Positions 1 through 10,915 of a stretch of DNA of 64,000 nucleotides are shown in pieces. A model generated the notes under the pieces. The model saw only the letters and a list, made by a program, of their open reading frames with translations. It was not told the origin of the DNA and did not search any database. This DNA comes from Hymenoscyphus infarciens. Taxonomy: Eukaryota > Ascomycota > Leotiomycetes > Helotiales > Helotiaceae. Both the position numbers and the translations under genes were made by a program. The stretch spans positions 1-64,000 of the forward strand of contig LLCB01000122.1 in the NCBI GenBank assembly GCA_001414345.1, in the 5' to 3' direction. The first letter of the stretch is position 1; the number at the start of each line of letters is the position of its first letter.

Positions 1-2900
1 TTTATTTTTAGTATTCTCTATTAAAGAGATACTCTTTTTTAGTCTATTAGTCTTTCTTTAACTTTTAGCTTCTATTTAAGTCTCTACTAAAGAGCAAAAA
101 TACACTTTACTAAAGCTATTAAGTGTAATAAGAGCTTGCTTAAAGAACTTAGCTTTATATAAGCTATATATTTAGTATTCTCAATTAAAGAGATACTTTT
201 ATTTATTTTTACTACTCTCTTTAAAGAGGTATTCGTTCTTTAAGATTAGATTAGTTATTAGTCTACTTTTAGCTCTTACTTAGTCTATTAACTTATACTT
301 TAAAGTTAAGTTAATATTTACTTCTACTTTGTTTACTTACTTCTACTTTAAAGTTAAGTAAGTATTTCCTCTATTATTAAGTAAAGTACTTATTAAGAGA
401 GTGTATTAGTATTAGGTAATAATTACCTTACTTACTAATAGGCTTTAGGTTTAAACCTTAGTCTATACTAGTTCTTTCTAGTGTTGTCTAGAAGGTTCGG
501 TTACGTTCTCGGTTACGGTTAAGCGAACACGTGATCCCTAGAACCTTCTAGTAACCCCTTTGATTTATAAGCTATAGAAGCTTCTAGTATTTACTCTAGA
601 AGTATATATAGCCCTCTTCTATCTTTTAGTTAGAAATCAAGTCAAAAGTCAAAATTCACTAAGTCTTTTATACTTATACTTCGACTCCTTAGAAACGTGA
701 TTTAGCGATTACCTAACCTACTCTATGCCGATTCAACTTACGTACTTCTGACCTACCCTATAGCCTACTCTGTAGTCTACTCTATACGTATATAACCTCT
801 TATAATACCTTTAGATATTAAAGAATAGACCTAGTACTTAAAAAACGTTTTTTATTATAGTTTTTAAAAGTTATATAACTATATAGTATAAATTATAGAA
901 GGAGATTATATTACTAAGACTAATAATTCATATTATATAGTTAACTATCTAGTACTCTAGCTACTATACTAACTACCTATATATACTTAATATCTAAATA
1001 TCTTATAATTAAACTCTTTCTATTATTTATAAATTATCTTTTTTAAATACTTATTCTACTTAAAAAATATTAAATACTAGAATTACTTTTAGTATAACTC
1101 TTAAGAAGTTAAAAGCTATTACTCTTTTAAAAGAACTTTTCTTTAACTTTATAGATATTAATACTTAATACTTAAAACTCCTATTACTTAGAAGCCTAAA
1201 GACTAACTCTATTAGTTATAATATCTAATATTACTTATCTAAAATTAATAGTAGCTATAATAGAGTATACTTACTCTACTAGATTATATAACACCTTATT
1301 ACTTATTATATAAAGTAGGAAAAAGTAAACTAGTAAGATAATATAAATAAGTACTATCTACTATTTAAATACTTCTTATATATTTTTAATCTAGACTAAA
1401 TTAAGTTTTAAGATATAATTATTATACTTATAGTTACTTAGATAGAAACCTAGATTAAAATAAATTAGCTATAATACCTTACTATACTATAATATACCTA
1501 AGTTATAGTTATTAAATAAAAACTCTCTATAAAACTATAACTCCTTATTCTAAATATTAATACTAAAGTTAAGTATTAAGATACTAATATCGTCCCTTTT
1601 ATAAATCTACTTAGTATATAAAGGAAATTTATTAACTATCTATAAAAGAATAAAAGTATAAGAAACCTTAATATATAGATTAGTAGAGGAGGTAATACTA
1701 GCCTAGTTAGAAGATATCTAGCTATCTTAAGTTACTTTATTTAAGACCTTACTAGTAACTAGGACTACTCTAAATAGTAGCCTTAGAGTCCTAGTTACTT
1801 TAAAACTACTAGTTTTAAATAAGTTACTCTTAGTACTTAAATTAACTCTTATAACTATACTCTCTTTATTAGAGTACTAATAAATAAAGTTATTAATCTC
1901 TATTCTTAAAAGCTTTTAAAAGGAAGAAAATCTATTCTAGTAGACCTAGCTTAGAATAACTCTAAAAGTAAATAAGCTTCTAATAAGTACCTTAAGTATA
2001 AGAGTACTAATTTAGACAATATTAAAGATAAGAATATAGAACTTATAAGAGTAGTAGAAGTAGTAGAATCTATAGAAGTAGTAGAACCTATAGAAGTAGT
2101 AGAAACTATAGAAGTAGTAGAAGTAGTAAAACTTATAAGAGATATATTACTACTTACTATATAAAGTCTTAAAATTAAGCTATCTCTAAAACGCTATTAT
2201 CCTAATACTCTACTACCTCTACTATACTAAGTATCTACTATACCCTTTAAAGAAGCTTTTTAGATACTACTCTAACCTTTACTAATAAGGCCTACTAATA
2301 TTATATATACTAAGTATAAAGGACTCTTAATTAAACGTTTTCCTAGTATATAAAGATATATTAAAACTAATAGTACTAAGTATCTACTTAGTATTAATTA
2401 ATTAATTAAAGTTAAAGTTAAGCCTAGTACTAATACACTTAAAGGATAAGATAAGAACGTAAAGTATAAGCAACTTCTTATATATTTAAGAGAGTATATT
2501 AAGGATTAACTAGACTAGCTAATAGATTTCTACTATATCCTAGATAACTATAACTATATAAATAATATAAGTATAAGAGGAGATACTATACTAGGTAACT
2601 TAACTATAAAAGGCGTCTTAGTATATACTATAGATATAGAAAGAGAAGACGAAGTTAATACCTTAAATTAACTTAAAAGACTCTAATTAGTCTTCTTACT
2701 TATATATTCTTCCCTAGCTTTTTATCCTTTAAAAAGTTTTAGCTAAAGGTTTATTAAAGTATATTAGTATTATAATCTAGGAGTATTTAGATTAAGTAGG
2801 AGTATTAAATATCTATACCTATTACGTGATATAGGTCTTCCTAAACCCTCTTATATATAAGTAGAGAGTAATTCCTCTCTAGAATTGCTTAAGTAATACA
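1..2900. other. RIP-mutated AT-rich repeat DNA, left block
   Basis: Very AT-rich sequence in which CpA and TpG are nearly absent and TpA is abundant, as expected after repeat-induced point mutation. A 27-bp motif starting TTTAGTATTCTC occurs near 5 and again near 171. The stretch 480-800 is less mutated and carries an inverted pair (CTAGAAGGTTC near 488, GAACCTTCTAG near 541) and a TATATATAG box near 604; it could be an LTR, but I found no partner copy. A degenerate plus-strand reading frame runs about 2041-2685 (separate entry). No intact gene is visible. The AT-rich texture ends about 2900, just beyond the 3' end of TOP3. Confidence 0.7.
2041..2685 (+). pseudogene. Degenerate ORF of an unassigned repeat element
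   Basis: One plus-strand frame reads for about 210 codons with only a few stops, unlike the surrounding RIP-mutated DNA. It begins with a Val/Glu-rich repeat of about 18 bp period (2049-2131, repeated VVE-IEVVE units) and later reads RGDTILGNLTIKGVLVYTID followed by an acidic stretch. Stops are TAA/TAG at positions where CAA/CAG would fit RIP. The acidic repeat resembles linkers of retroelement polyproteins, but I do not recognise a domain and leave the function open. It is probably the coding relic of a transposon that RIP inactivated. Confidence 0.35.
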
Positions 2901-3048
2901 ATTATATCGAACCTCATACTATCCTTTTAACAAGATCTCCTTCCTCTCAAAGATTCCCGGAGGCTAATAAGCAATTAAAAATCCTGCCTGCCATTTAATA
3001 CATAGTCTCTGCAAGCCTAAGCCAAACCCTAATTAGCAACTCTTTTAT

Positions 3049-5265
3049 TTAAATGAAAGAACAGGGATAAATAAAACATACCGTCTTCAAAACATTCACC
3101 CTCTCCCCCGCCTCAGTAAACACATTCCGATACTGACTAATACTCTGCCTCAACATCTCATTCTTGCTCAGCCGCCCTTCACAAATATCCTTCATTCGTA
3201 ATTCCATTTCTTTCCGCAAGAATGGTTTACTGATGGGAGTTTCGAATTCCATGTTCTCGAAACCCATTACGAGAGCCATACCAAGAACTGAGGGTATAAA
3301 TTCCTGTACTCCCATATTGGCACCCCCTCCATCTCCCCCTGCTGCACCTCCTCTCCCTCCTCTATCAGCTCTTCCTCCTCGTCCTCCACGACTCCCTCGA
3401 CCGCCTCTGCCACCACGGCCTCGTGCCGGGGCAGGTCCACGTCCACCGGCAGATTGTGTAAAACAGTAATCTCGTTCTTGAATCTTGGAGATATGTTCTG
3501 CCATTGTAGCATCCGTCCCAATCCCATTGGCATCCATGAGAGCGAGTAAATCCGGTTCAGTAAGAAAGCCCGGAGCTGAAGTTTCCCCCTCATTCATGTT
3601 TGCTTCATCCGGTTCGAATCTTTCTCCGAGTATGAAGCGAGGTAAAGTTTGACTGCTAGTCCATTTATCATAGACATATACATCAAGATAATTCCGTTCT
3701 ATAACTACTAAGCCATGAGCAGTGAAGAACTCGGATCCGTATTGGATATCTACATCCGTAGCTTGGCCTTTTGCGTCATCTGCACAGCAAGCTAAAAATC
3801 GACGGGTGACGAATTCGTAGACTCGTGCTTCTTCTGGGCTTAAGGCGGTGGGTTGGACGTGAATTATGGGGTGGATGGGAGGATGTGCTTTATCGTCATT
3901 TCGACCTTCGCGTGGCCAGTTGAAGCCTCCATTTACTAAGCCCTGAGCAAAGTTTCCCCATCGATTATCAGGGGTCTGCTTCTCAACCAAGGCTCGAAGA
4001 TTCATACCTTTATCAAAGCGATCTGTTTCCGTACGTGGGTAGGAAATGAATCCTTTTTGGTAAAGAGTCTCCGCGGCTGTCATTGCTTGTTGCGAGTTCA
4101 TGCGGAGGTAACGCGTGGCATTCTTTTGTAACTCGACAGTAGTCAAAGGTAGTGGTTTCCATTTCTTGGTAGGCTTTTCTTGGACTTTGGTGACTGTGCA
4201 GAGTTTTGCGTCTAAGCAACGTTCGAAGAGGATTGTGACGACTGCTCGATCGAAGAGCCGGTTTCGTTTCCAGGAAAAGTTGACTTTGATTTCGTCCCGG
4301 GTATGGGTCACTTTTATTGACCAAAATGGTTCGGGTCTGAAGCCTTTCACACGACGATAGCGGTCTACCACAAATCCCAAGGTTGGGAATTGACACGAGC
4401 CTGTTTTTGTTAGTCATTGCTCGTTTCGTGCGAAGGTTGAGGGGGTAACTAAATCCCAAGTTGATGAAATAGGGGACGAACCATAGCTTAATACTCTACC
4501 ATCTTCAGCGAAAGGACCACCCAGTGGCTGAAGATTGATCGTCAGCCATCGAGTAAACGCATAGCCGATACGCAAGTCCAACTCTATACGTGCTTGGACG
4601 GCGTGAACCTGGCGATCATCGAGAATAACCGGATTCTTTGCTGCTTGAATAACGTGCCTTTGAAGATTTAGAATAACGAAAAGAGATACAAACCAAGGAC
4701 AAGGAAATCAGGGTAAAATGACATACGCTCGTTCAATATTACTAAACCTTGCTCTTTTAACTTCCATCCTCGGATTTGAGCTCAAAGCTTCAGTCCTAAC
4801 TTCATGGCCGATGTGTTCTCCTTCTCGGTCACAATCAGTCCAAATAAATAGGGCCCTTGCACCCCTAGCTTCTGATTGAATATTGCTTGAAATATCCGTC
4901 TTTCCGTCTGCAACTTTGACAACCACAGGAGCATTGAAAAGAGAACTAGGGGGAGGGAAGTTCCAGTTTTTGTGCTCGCTGGTGAACTGGGCATCGGTGA
5001 GATGGCCAGAAATGCATGTCATGACAACATTACAATTTCCCCATGGTGGGCCGAAATCGAAGTCAAAGTTGTAGTTTTTGATGTATTGATTTCTTGTAGG
5101 TCGCTAAGTAAGGTCAGCGGGTTATAACGGAACAAACTTGGTGGTATTTTGGTGTATAGAAAAATGGCTGCCTCTTACTGTTGTGAATTGGCCACCCGAG
5201 AGATGACCAGCTACCGCTTTGGAGATGGACGGCTTCTCCGCGACGCAGAGGATTTTTCCAGGCAT
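3049..5265 (-). CDS. TOP3: DNA topoisomerase III (type IA), four-exon model
   Basis: Type IA topoisomerase that passes single strands and, with a RecQ helicase and Rmi1, dissolves recombination intermediates in the nucleus. Exons by splice signals: 5265-5179, 5103-4727, 4657-4482, 4400-3049 (663 aa, phases consistent). The N-terminus MPGKILCVAEKPSISKAVAG is the start of the Toprim domain; IWTDCDREGEHIGHE is its acidic DxD-type motif. The catalytic tyrosine lies in GFISYPRTETD, about residue 334. A Gly/Arg-rich RGG tract (plus positions 3330-3450) sits between the IGTDATMAEH block and EFIPSVLGMALVMGFE. Oddity: the last codons look intronic (GTATGT at 3080-3075); splicing to an AG near 3013 would give a different 13-15 residue tail, so the C-terminus is uncertain. 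The 3' end lies about 150 bp from RIP-mutated DNA. Divergent from the DUF1295 gene with a 438-bp shared upstream region. Confidence 0.93.
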
Positions 5266-5703
5266 GATGTTAATTGAATATCATTGAGAAGGTTTCTCCA
5301 AAGCATGAAGAGTATATATTTGAAATCCTCACTTCTCTTCCCGGACACAAGTAGCTGGATATTCTCCGTGGCGCTCACGTCAACTGAGGTTGGTGATATC
5401 CCACTGGGGAATCGATGTGTTTTTGCGAGAATTGGAGAGTCGCTTCAACATCATATTTGACACGTCAAAATGCCATGAATTCTCATTCAGAGACTCGAGC
5501 TGGAAAAGGTGTGAATTTCATCGATCCCTGTAAGTTTGCTTTGTGGCGGGGCACTTGTGCAACCAAAATGTGCAGGGATGTAGATGCTGAAAGTCGGGGT
5601 CATTGAGCTCCAGCTTTCGTTCCAACAACACCAATACCAACACCAACACCAACTGTTGACCCGAACCAACACGACAATAATTTAGCCTCTATTGGCCTTC
5701 AAT
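5266..5703. promoter_or_regulatory. Divergent promoter region TOP3 / DUF1295 gene
   Basis: 438 bp between two divergent start codons, so it must hold both promoters and 5' leaders. Short CAACACCAA-type repeats (CCAACACCAATACCAACACC, around 5620-5650) lie just upstream of the DUF1295 start and are probably in its leader. Short ORFs here do not look like genes. No clear TATA box. Confidence 0.5.
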
Positions 5704-6961
5704 ATGGCCCTGCCAGTGGTCAAGACTCTTGCAGAATGCAACAACTTCAAAAACACCGTCCTTCCCTACCTCCCGCAGTTGTACGACCTTCCCCAACAAC
5801 TCCTACAATCATGGAACAATCCCACCGAACTCCAGAACATATACCTCGCCACGAACCCGCTGATTACTGCGGCGGCATTTTCCCTCGCGCTTGTGCCGGT
5901 CTTCCTCCTCGTTTCCGAATTCAATAGGAATTACTCTCAGGTGGATCGGATGTGGTCTCTGCTACCTACACTCTACAATGCACACTACGTGGTTTACGCG
6001 CATATGTCTGGCTTGAATACGGAGAGATTGGACAATCTTATTGCATTCAGTGTTGTCTGGACTGTATGTTTTTCCACTGAAGTCCGGGGAACCTTGACTG
6101 ACGGGGTCTAGTTGCGTTTGACATTCAATTACTGGCGAAAGGGTGGTTATAGCATTGGGTCAGAGGATTATAGATGGTACGTTCTGCGGATATTCTCTAC
6201 ATTTTGAGCTCTGCTGACTTTAAAAACAGGGAGATTCTAAAGAAATGGGAATACATGACCCCCGCCCTCTTCTTCGTTTTCAACGTGCTCTTCATATCTC
6301 TCGCACAGAGTATTCTGCTCTTCCTCATAACCACGCCAACATATGTCCTTGTACTCGCCTCCCGATTTGGCAATGAAATGACGTCTTCAGATCTCGTATT
6401 TTCGAGGGCCCTGATGGGTTTGGTGCTTGTGGAATTCTTCGCAGATCAGCAACAGTGGAGTAAGCAACACGGACAACACACGTAATGGGTGATTGCTGAC
6501 AAAATACGATAGATTATCAGAAAGCAAAAGCAGAGTACCTCAAAGTCGCCAAAGTCCCACACACATTCGAACAAGCAGATCTCGATCGGGGGTTTGTAGT
6601 AACTGGTCTCTGGTCTTGGTCTCGTCACCCCAATTTCGCTGCCGAACAAGCAATTTGGGTTGTTCTATACCAATGGGGATGTTGGACCACACACGCGGTT
6701 TATAACTGGACTTTCGTTGGGGCCATGTGCTATCTCATTCTCTTCCAAGCTTCAACTTGGTTCACGGAGTTGATTACAGCAAAGAAATACCCGGAGTACC
6801 AAGAATATCAACGACGGGTTGGCAAGTTTTTACCGAAACTTTCGACGGATCTTCCTGGGGATTTCAGTGAGCAGAAATCCAAGCCTAAGGTGGATTCGGA
6901 GAAGTCGACAGTTGCCAAGAATGGCGCTGCGAAGAGTGGTGTTAAGAAAGGCAAGAAGTGA
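5704..6961 (+). CDS. DUF1295 / steroid 5-alpha-reductase-like membrane protein, four exons
   Basis: Exons 5704-6063, 6112-6176, 6230-6459, 6513-6961, with phases joining cleanly, give 367 aa. The protein has several hydrophobic helices and the family signature around LWSWSRHPNFAAEQAIW in exon 4 (an S-R-H-P-N box as in DUF1295, steroid 5-alpha-reductase and isoprenylcysteine methyltransferase-type proteins), where NAD(P)H or methyl donor binding is centred in relatives. The C-terminus is a soluble Lys-rich tail ending GVKKGKK, compatible with an ER-retrieval KKxx-like signal. I chose the ATG at 5704 because the upstream TTG frame has no ATG. Family knowledge suggests an ER lipid or steroid-type reductase; the substrate is unknown. 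Terminates before a polyadenylation-like AATAAA region near 7030. Confidence 0.85.
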
Positions 6962-7094
6962 GTGCCTTCTGGAAAAGGAAGGACTGTTGGTGCCGGGGAT
7001 TCCACAGAGGTTTGAGCAATGGATCTTATGATATAATAAAGATAATATTATCTACTTTTAGACTGACGCTATCATCCTAGTGATTTCCTAGCAT

Positions 7095-7160
7095 CACATT
7101 AGCCTCGATCTTCACAGCCGATAGCGATAGCCTCGACCGATAGCGATAGCCTCGAACAAC
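7095..7160. repeat. Short tandem repeat, about 20-bp unit
   Basis: The unit CCGATAGCGATAGCCTCGA occurs twice head to tail, followed by a partial third copy, in the intergenic DNA between the DUF1295 gene and the next gene. No known function. The rest of 6962-7475 shows a poly-pyrimidine leader (7325-7475) typical of fungal promoters, and nothing else recognisable. Confidence 0.6.
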
Positions 7161-7475
7161 AGTCACAATTTTGATGTTTTTATTATGAGGGACTAGTCGT
7201 TTTAGCGCGATCGTATTTATATTTGGTGCCATCCATGAGGCTTCAGATTGAATTCTTACAGAAGAATTCTGAAGGACTAAAAGCTTGGTCTCAAATTTGG
7301 AAGTGGCTTTAGGAGGTTTAAAATAAAACCTCCCCCCCTTTGATTTCTTTCTCCATCGCTTCCATCAATTGAATCATTGCTTTCTACTGCTTCGCCAATT
7401 TGATATATCAAGCAGCTCTCAACTCAAAAAAAACCCCCCAACTCGATCAACTCAACTTTATTCAAATTCGACAAG

Positions 7476-8178
7476 ATGTCTTCCGCAATGGGCCAATCAC
7501 CAAAGCCAACCGGCAACGGCAAGAGCGACCTTGGAGATTCAATTGAGAGACCTGGTACTCCGAGACCTGAGATTCCTGTAAGTCGTTCCTTGCTCGCCAA
7601 TCTCACTCTTCACTTTCACTTTCGATTCTTTCTCCACCTTCGATTCCTCTCCTCACTTCCTTTCCTCATTTCCCTTTCTCATCCCCCCTGCCATCAACAA
7701 AAACAAACGCTAACCATCCCCATAGACCTTGATCAACTACAACCCCACCCACACAACCTACCACGGCATCTACAACAACGCAAACCAAGGCGCTGGACAC
7801 GGATACATCGCAGCCACAGCACCAACACAACCTGGCTACCAACTCACCCAAACCAATATGCATAGCAGCTCCTACAGCAATTGTGCTACGAGTGGGAGTA
7901 TCAGCCCCCGTTCGGGATTCTGGGATTCGGGGTGTGGATCAATGGAAGGGGAATGGGGAAGTGCTGCTTCTTCTCCGAGGACGAGTGCTGGAGGGGAACA
8001 AGAAAGTCCTCGTGTCACTCTTCCTTCTTTTCAGCAGGGCTTTGGTGAGCTTGTGGCATGGTATGAGGAGGAAGATCGTGCTGGAATTCCTTCTTTTGAG
8101 GAGGCGTTTGGGGGCGTGGTGAGGAGGGATGTAGAGGCGAGTTTTTTGGGTCGATTTCTTCCGGGTGGTCGGAGGTAG
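7476..8178 (+). CDS. Hypothetical 184-aa protein, two exons
   Basis: ATG at 7476 in the context ACAAGATGTC; exon 1 7476-7577 (34 codons), intron 7578-7725 with GTAAGT donor and CCATAG acceptor, exon 2 7726-8178. The intron is long for this window (148 nt), and its polypyrimidine content supports it. The product starts MSSAMGQSPKPTGNGKSD, has a Tyr/Asn/Gln-rich middle (LINYNPTHTTYHGIYNN), a Ser-rich segment, and an acidic-aromatic C-terminal part (PSFQQGFGELVAWYEEEDRA, then PSFEEAF, a loose internal repeat of a PSFxxxFG motif). No known domain is recognised. The C-rich pyrimidine leader and a G/T-rich trailer with a T-run (8290-8310) suggest a transcribed gene. Confidence 0.6.
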
Positions 8179-8537
8179 GGGGTTTATAGTTCGCACTCAG
8201 ATGAGTTGGGGTAGAGGAGTGTAGAGTATGTTTGGGAAATGGTTTTGCGTGGGTTTGGTTGGAGTTTATGTATTGGGATGTGTGCCGTGTAAGACTTTTG
8301 TTTTTTGATAGGGTGTTTTGGGGGTGTCTGTATCTTGTGTGAGATACCTCTTGCCTTTTTTAAGGAGATGAAAATGGGATACTTCTTTTCTGAAAATTTA
8401 GGTTTCTTTTTGTGAGTCGCGATGATTAGGGTGCTGAATGCTTTGGCGGAGCAAGTATTATGCGTACATCCCGTGGATGGTTTTCACCTTGAAGATTTCT
8501 TTTTCAGTCTTTGCTCTCCTGTTACCCAATGGCTTCT
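8179..8537. other. Intergenic, 3' flank of the small gene
   Basis: G/T-rich stretch with repeated TTTGTTTTTTG- and GGGTGT-like runs, probably the 3' untranslated region and terminator of the upstream plus-strand gene and of the convergent Cys-rich ORF. Nothing else visible. Confidence 0.4.
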
Positions 8538-9005
8538 TTAGTACTGACCTATGATCACAAGTGGCTCCTCTTCTTCCGATTCGTAGACTTGGCATTTTTC
8601 GCAAGGGATGTGCTCTGACTTGATCCCCAATCGCCGAGACAAGTTGGTGATGTTTCCCTTCAACCATGATGGTTTTCGTTTACAGCGTTTGCAGAGTTCT
8701 AGTTTCGTCTTCGGGTTTTTGTCATCCGTGAGGTGCATTATCTGAAAGTAGCCCTGGTGGTCTGGCTGACCAGGTCGTAATTTGTATGCGACTAGGCAAG
8801 GACTGGGATACACCTCGCCGTGGCTTTTACAGCAGGAAGGACAGTGGTTCTGGGTTGCTGTGCACATCTTGTGTTGAAAGGAGATGCTGCAGATGCTCTG
8901 GTGGAGTCGTTGTCTGGAAAACAGCGAGATGGACTGATATTTCTTCAATGATCGTGGGGTGGTTTGATGTGGCGATGCTTCATTGGCTGTGAGACGACTG
9001 TCCAA
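8538..9005 (-). CDS. Hypothetical Cys-rich small protein (155 aa or shorter)
   Basis: Single-exon minus-strand frame of 155 aa. The N-terminal 45 residues are ordinary; from the second Met (MCTATQNHCPSCCKSHGEVY) the protein has paired cysteines CPSCC, CKRC and CEKC with basic residues between, then an acidic tail SEEEEP. That spacing suggests a small zinc-binding domain. The internal Met could be the true start, giving about 109 aa. I do not recognise the family with confidence; short proteins with such Cys pairs are frequent in Leotiomycete genomes. It lies next to decayed metabolic genes, so it could be young or itself decaying. Confidence 0.45.
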   Translation of the reverse strand: MDSRLTANEASPHQTTPRSLKKYQSISLFSRQRLHQSICSISFQHKMCTATQNHCPSCCKSHGEVYPSPCLVAYKLRPGQPDHQGYFQIMHLTDDKNPKTKLELCKRCKRKPSWLKGNITNLSRRLGIKSEHIPCEKCQVYESEEEEPLVIIGQY

Positions 9006-9455
9006 TGGAAGAGAATTGTTCTGTTACACAAAATCGTTGACCAGCATAACCCGAGTCTTCATTTGCTGCAGCCATTATTATTCCAACACTTGAATACAAA
9101 AGAACAAGGAGTTAGCTTTAAAGCACAGGGTAGATCAGCTTCAAACCTTCAGCACTCTTCCACGAGAATACTAGTCGAAGTCAGCAAATTTTGCTAACAG
9201 CTTGCCGAACTTTTCTTTTATCAGTCCATCGTATTGCTTTGTTTTCCATTTCTTGCCTGTCGAAGCTCTCTAGAGATACTTCGGGGACTAGCAACCCAGC
9301 CCCTTCCTCGGGGCAGCTGGAAATTTTCCTTAAGCGAGGTCAGCACGAAGGATCCAATACATGATGTTGTTGGCTTAAATAATTTGGAATATGTCCTTTT
9401 GTAAGGATTGAGAAGTGGATGTTTCGCCATACTCTAGTTGTAGAAGGTTACCTCA
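9006..9455. other. Intergenic between Cys-rich ORF and MDR relic
   Basis: About 450 bp with no recognisable gene on either strand. It may contain sequence of the former metabolic locus mutated beyond recognition. Confidence 0.3.
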
Positions 9456-9900
9456 TCACAGAAGAGTTATAACAAGCTTCTCTCCTGACACAGATCCAGA
9501 TTTTAGCATCGTCAGCCCCTCTAAAATACTATCGAATCCTCGGCCTATTATCTTGATTGAATGTGCTCTCAACTTTCCTTCATAGAGTAAGACTTGGAAT
9601 TGCAAGAATGGTTTCACCGTTAGGTCGTGCTTCTCAGCACTCGCCGGCCTCCCATACTCCCCTCCAAGCTTCACTTCGTTGCCCGTGCCTCTAGGGACAT
9701 GACAAACTCGGCTTCGAAAGCCTCACGTGTTCTCCAGTTGGCTGGGCACGCTTCAAGCGAAGCATACCTGCCGCCAGTTCTCCCGGTTGAAGCATAGCAA
9801 CATGCTACTGTTGGTATTTGTACCAATTAATGTTTCCGTCGGGCATCAACTTACCAGCAGACAAAGAAAGCATTCGCAATCTAAACATACTCCTCGCCCA
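9456..9900 (-). pseudogene. Broken MDR trans-enoyl reductase (ToxD-like), C-terminal half
   Basis: Minus-strand reading gives CYASTGRTGGRYASLEACP followed by NWRTREAFEAEFVMSLEA, then after a one-frame jump near 9668 KLGGEYGRPASAEKHD and ending SGSVSGEKLVITLL. These are the last two strands-and-helix elements of medium-chain dehydrogenase/reductase enoyl reductases that act in trans with fungal polyketide synthases. A plausible intron lies at 9854-9808 (GTAAGT...CAACAG). Upstream of 9900 the frame cannot be followed, so the N-terminal catalytic and most of the NADPH-binding domain are missing. Frameshift and truncation make it a pseudogene. A P450 relic lies 300 bp upstream on the same strand, which suggests a former biosynthetic cluster. 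Confidence 0.6.
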
Positions 9901-10218
9901 TCTCTAAGTGGGAGACCATGGCTGGCCCAGCTGTCACTACCACGCTGTTCTCGAGAGATGCCCTCAAAGAAGTGACTCTCAAGCCTGCTATGATGGCTTA
10001 GAATTGGAATCTTGGAACAACTTCCACTCGAAGTTCTTCATCCATAGGAGGGGAAGCATTGGTCCTTTCTGGTCTTGCAATGATGGGGGTGGTTGGAGAC
10101 ATGACTTCAGCATGTAACAATCAAGAGTAGAACTCGATTGTGGGGAAATTCATTCACAAAGGTCCAGAAGAGACAAAACATTTACTCAAACATAAACACC
10201 CTCCCACCATCCAACTAC

Positions 10219-10915
10219 CTACCCCTCCATCACCACTGAATGAAACCTCACAAAGAATCTCGGCTTCTGCCGCATCCCAAAATGATTAAAATCCCTCTCA
10301 AAATCAATACTCTGACCCTCGACCATCTCCACCTCAAAACTCCAAAGTACCTTCGCAATGAGAACTCTCGTCTCCCACCATGCCAACGCCATTCCCGGAC
10401 ACTATCTAGGTCCTTGACTAAATGGGAAGAAACGTTCTCTAGCATCGTTCTTGAAAGCTACATTATAGCCAGGATGAGTTTCTGGTAGCCAACGTTGTGG
10501 ACGATAGTTTTGAGGATCGTGGAAATAGCGGGGGCTTCGCGTGAAGCCGTAGTGGCTATATTGTACGGTGAGCTAGAAGGGTTAGCCATGGAAGACAAGT
10601 GAGGGAAGGGGTATGCTGACTCCTTTTTCGATGTAAGTGCCATCAATTGTAGTCCCGGGGTACTCCATCTACGAACAATTAGTGCCGAGATGAGATGATA
10701 ACGAGCAAGTAAGTGTGGGAGAAAAAAACAAGAATTTCTTACGCCCGGCAATAACAGTCAACCTCAAACTTTCCATCAAGCTCGCATTCAACACCTTAAG
10801 CTCTGCAAGTGCATCACATTTAATATCCTCCTATCTCCCAAACGCCCCCCTAATCGCGCTTCTCGGTTTAGTTTTTGAGCTCGGATTTCGTTTATGAGCG
10901 CGTAAGGAGGGACGA
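10219..10915 (-). pseudogene. Broken cytochrome P450, C-terminal half
   Basis: Conceptual minus-strand reading shows the classical C-terminal P450 landmarks in order: the K-helix EXXR in NASLMESLRLTVIAG (near 10770), PGTTIDGTYIEKGVSI, the PERF-like PQRWLPETHPGYNVAF (near 10480), and the heme loop FFPFSQGPR-stop-CPGMALAWWE. The residue before the heme-ligand Cys is TAG (10404-10402); CAG to TAG would be a CpA-to-TpA change. The end reads KPRFFVRFHSVVMEG then TAG at 10219. Two intron-like gaps (10743 GTAAGA to about 10670, and near 10585) join out of frame. Sequence 5' of 10915, including the I-helix and membrane anchor, is not recognisable. Same strand as the enoyl-reductase relic. Confidence 0.75.

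Noticed and set aside
484..800. Possible Copia-type LTR
   Set aside because: There is a TATA box and an inverted pair, but no second copy, target duplication or primer-binding site was found in the window.
9880..10000. 5S rRNA gene suspected from a GGGAGACCATGGCTGGCCCA-like phrase
   Set aside because: The flanking sequence does not follow the 5S secondary structure and no internal control boxes are seen.
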